Origin: Chloroflexi bacterium RBG_16_72_14
GTDB taxonomy: Bacteria > Chloroflexota > Limnocylindria > Limnocylindrales > CSP1-4
Length of the DNA stretch: 6,657 nucleotides
Assembly (NCBI GenBank): GCA_001797035.1
Contig: MGOE01000107.1
Coordinates: forward strand, 23,712 to 30,368
Reading direction: 5' to 3'
Positions within the stretch are counted from its first letter, which is position 1; each line of letters begins with the position of its first letter. The notes below the pieces were generated by a model. The model was not told where the DNA came from. It was given only the letters and a program-made list of their open reading frames with translations, and did no database searches. This document shows positions 5,100 through 6,657 of the stretch, piece after piece. Both the position numbers and the translations under genes were made by a program.

Positions 5100-6657
5100 G
5101 TGGACGAGGCGTTCCGGACGGAGATGGCGGCGGGGTATGCATTCGAGGAGCCCGCCATCATCCTCGGCTCGCCGATCCAGGGCGACGTGGTCCTGCCCGA
5201 GGTCCGCGTCCAGGTCCCCCTGTCCCGCGTCAATCGCCACGGACTGATCGCGGGCGCCACCGGTACCGGCAAGACCAGGACCCTCCAGCTGCTCGCCGGC
5301 CAGCTGTCCGCCGCCGGCGTGCCGGTGTTCGCGGTGGACGTCAAGGGCGACCTCTCCGGCGTCGGCGCGCCGGGCGATCCGTCGAATGCCAACGTCGCCA
5401 GCCGCGCCGAGTCGCTCCATTGGGCATTCCAGGCCGCCGGCCACCCCCTGGAGCTGCTGTCGCTGACGGGCAAGGCCGGCGCCCACGTGCGGGCCAGCAT
5501 CTCGTCGTTCGGCCCCCTCCTCATGGGCAAGGTCCTGGACCTCAACGAGACACAGACGTCGATCCTCTCGCTCGTCTTCCGCTACTGCGACGACGAGGAC
5601 CTGCCGCTCCTCGACCTCGAGGACCTGCGGACGACGCTGAGGTTCCTGAGCTCCGACGAGGGCAAGCCGGTGCTCGAGGACCTGGGCGGGATCAGCCCGG
5701 CCAGCCTCGGCGTGATCCTGCGCTCCATCGTGACCCTCGAGCAGGAGGGCGCCGGCGAGTTCTTCGGCGAGCCCGAGTTCGACATCGACGACCTGCTCCG
5801 GACCAGCGCCGACGGGCACGGCATCGTGACGCTGCTCGAGGTCGCCGACGTCATGGACCGGCCGCGGCTGTACTCCACGTTCGTGCTCTGGATGCTCGCC
5901 CAGCTGTACGAGGGGCTGCCCGAGGTCGGCGACGTCCCGAAGCCCAGGCTTGCCTTCTTCTTCGACGAGGCGCACCTCCTGTTCGACGACGCGTCCGAGG
6001 CCCTGATGGACCAGGTCGAGCGGACGGCGCGCCTCATCCGGTCCAAGGGCGTCGGCGTCTACTTCGTGACCCAGGCGCCCACGGACGTCCCCTCGTCGGT
6101 GCTGTCCCAGCTCGGCAACCGGGTCCAGCACGCGCTGCGCGCCTTCACCCCGGACGACGCCGACGCCCTGCGCAAGACCGCCCGGACGTTCCCCATGACC
6201 GAGCACTACGACGTGGAGCGCACGATCACGTCGCTGGGCATCGGCGAGGCGTTGGTGACGGTGCTGGGGCCGAAGGGCGTGCCCACGCCGCTCGCGGCGA
6301 CGCGCCTCGTGCCGCCGGATTCGCGGATGGCGCCGCTCACCGAGGCCGAGGCCGCCTCCGTCGTCGCCGCGTCCACGATGGCCTCGAAGTACGGGGAGGC
6401 GATCGACCGTGAGAGCGCCCATGAGATCATCTCGGCGCGCCTGACCAACGCCCGTGCGGCCGCCGCGACGGCCGCGGCCGAGGCGGCGATGCGCGGTGGC
6501 GTGTCGCCCACCACGGCCGACGGCCTCGACAGGATGGCCCCGGCCCAGCAGCGGCGCGAGATCGCGCGCCGCGCACGCGAGCTGGAGCAGGCGCGCCGAG
6601 CCGCCGAGCGCGAGCGCAAGGCACGTGAGCGCAAGGCCGCCACCGCCGCCCGCCAGC
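5100..6657 (+). CDS. HerA/YjgR-type (DUF853) ATPase, 3'-truncated by window edge
   Basis: 519 residues are visible from GTG 5100; the frame is still open at the right edge. It belongs to the HerA-FtsK group of P-loop ATPases and most resembles E. coli YjgR. Key motifs are RHGLIAGATGTGKT (46-59, Walker A at 52-59), VDVKGDLSG (79-87), FFGEPEFDIDDLL (221-233), LAFFFDEAHLLF (284-295, Walker B with D289 and E290), RLIRSKGVGVYFVTQ (311-325, sensor Q325) and QLGNRVQHALRAFTP (337-351, with conserved R341). No nuclease or membrane domain is visible. HerA proteins form hexameric DNA translocases with NurA, but members of this subgroup usually stand alone and their biological role is unclear. From about residue 441 the chain is Ala-rich, then a highly charged Arg/Glu/Ala helix, probably coiled-coil, continuing past the edge. 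It has its own strong ribosome binding site 72 bp after pheA, so it may be a separate unit. Confidence 0.9.
   Translation, partial: MDEAFRTEMAAGYAFEEPAIILGSPIQGDVVLPEVRVQVPLSRVNRHGLIAGATGTGKTRTLQLLAGQLSAAGVPVFAVDVKGDLSGVGAPGDPSNANVASRAESLHWAFQAAGHPLELLSLTGKAGAHVRASISSFGPLLMGKVLDLNETQTSILSLVFRYCDDEDLPLLDLEDLRTTLRFLSSDEGKPVLEDLGGISPASLGVILRSIVTLEQEGAGEFFGEPEFDIDDLLRTSADGHGIVTLLEVADVMDRPRLYSTFVLWMLAQLYEGLPEVGDVPKPRLAFFFDEAHLLFDDASEALMDQVERTARLIRSKGVGVYFVTQAPTDVPSSVLSQLGNRVQHALRAFTPDDADALRKTARTFPMTEHYDVERTITSLGIGEALVTVLGPKGVPTPLAATRLVPPDSRMAPLTEAEAASVVAASTMASKYGEAIDRESAHEIISARLTNARAAAATAAAEAAMRGGVSPTTADGLDRMAPAQQRREIARRARELEQARRAAERERKARERKAATAARQ

Noticed and set aside
5420..6412. A + strand open frame of 330 codons inside the ATPase gene.
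   Set aside because: It reads the ATPase gene in another frame and gives a Gly/Arg/Pro-rich product; the frame from GTG 5100 contains the conserved motifs.
4737..6422. Long antisense open frame (561 codons) opposite pheA and the HerA-like ATPase.
   Set aside because: Same GC-driven shadow effect; the opposite strand holds clear ACT, Walker A and Walker B motifs.
5100..6657. A HerA-NurA or HerA-SIR2-like anti-phage defence system.
   Set aside because: The ATPase matches the YjgR/DUF853 subgroup, and no nuclease, SIR2 or DUF4297 partner is visible. The upstream genes are biosynthetic. The downstream side is outside the window and cannot be judged.

Overview
The window is strongly GC-rich DNA with coding third positions almost all G or C. 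It is densely packed with genes that all read on the + strand. It holds six genes; the first is cut at its 5' end and the last at its 3' end. Composition and gene content suggest a free-living, high-GC bacterium. A Chloroflexota lineage such as Limnocylindria, or a high-GC actinobacterial group, would fit, but this is inference from style and no marker gene here settles it.

Layout: (1) positions 1-1029, 3-isopropylmalate dehydrogenase LeuB, lacking roughly its first 30 residues; (2) 1093-2772, (R)-citramalate synthase CimA with its own C-terminal LeuA-type regulatory domain; (3) 2769-3296, a small protein that is essentially a free-standing LeuA-type regulatory domain, overlapping cimA by ATGA; (4) 3310-4125, a class I SAM-dependent methyltransferase of unknown substrate; (5) 4122-5027, a prephenate dehydratase PheA with an ACT domain, starting on TTG inside the methyltransferase stop (TTGA overlap); (6) after a 72-bp gap holding a hairpin and a short direct repeat, 5100 to the window end, a HerA/YjgR-type (DUF853) ATPase, still open at the right edge.

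Genes 1-5 look like one operon for amino-acid synthesis. CimA condenses pyruvate and acetyl-CoA to citramalate. LeuCD (not in the window) and LeuB then carry it to 2-oxobutyrate for isoleucine, and LeuB also serves leucine synthesis. PheA makes phenylpyruvate for phenylalanine. Gene 3 probably modulates CimA or a 2-isopropylmalate synthase. The HerA-like ATPase has its own strong ribosome binding site and is probably a separate unit.

I found no RNA genes, mobile elements, CRISPR arrays, phage genes or defence cassette. The points most worth a second look are the duplicated, free-standing regulatory domain beside CimA, the altered active-site motifs of PheA, and the orphan methyltransferase coupled to pheA.
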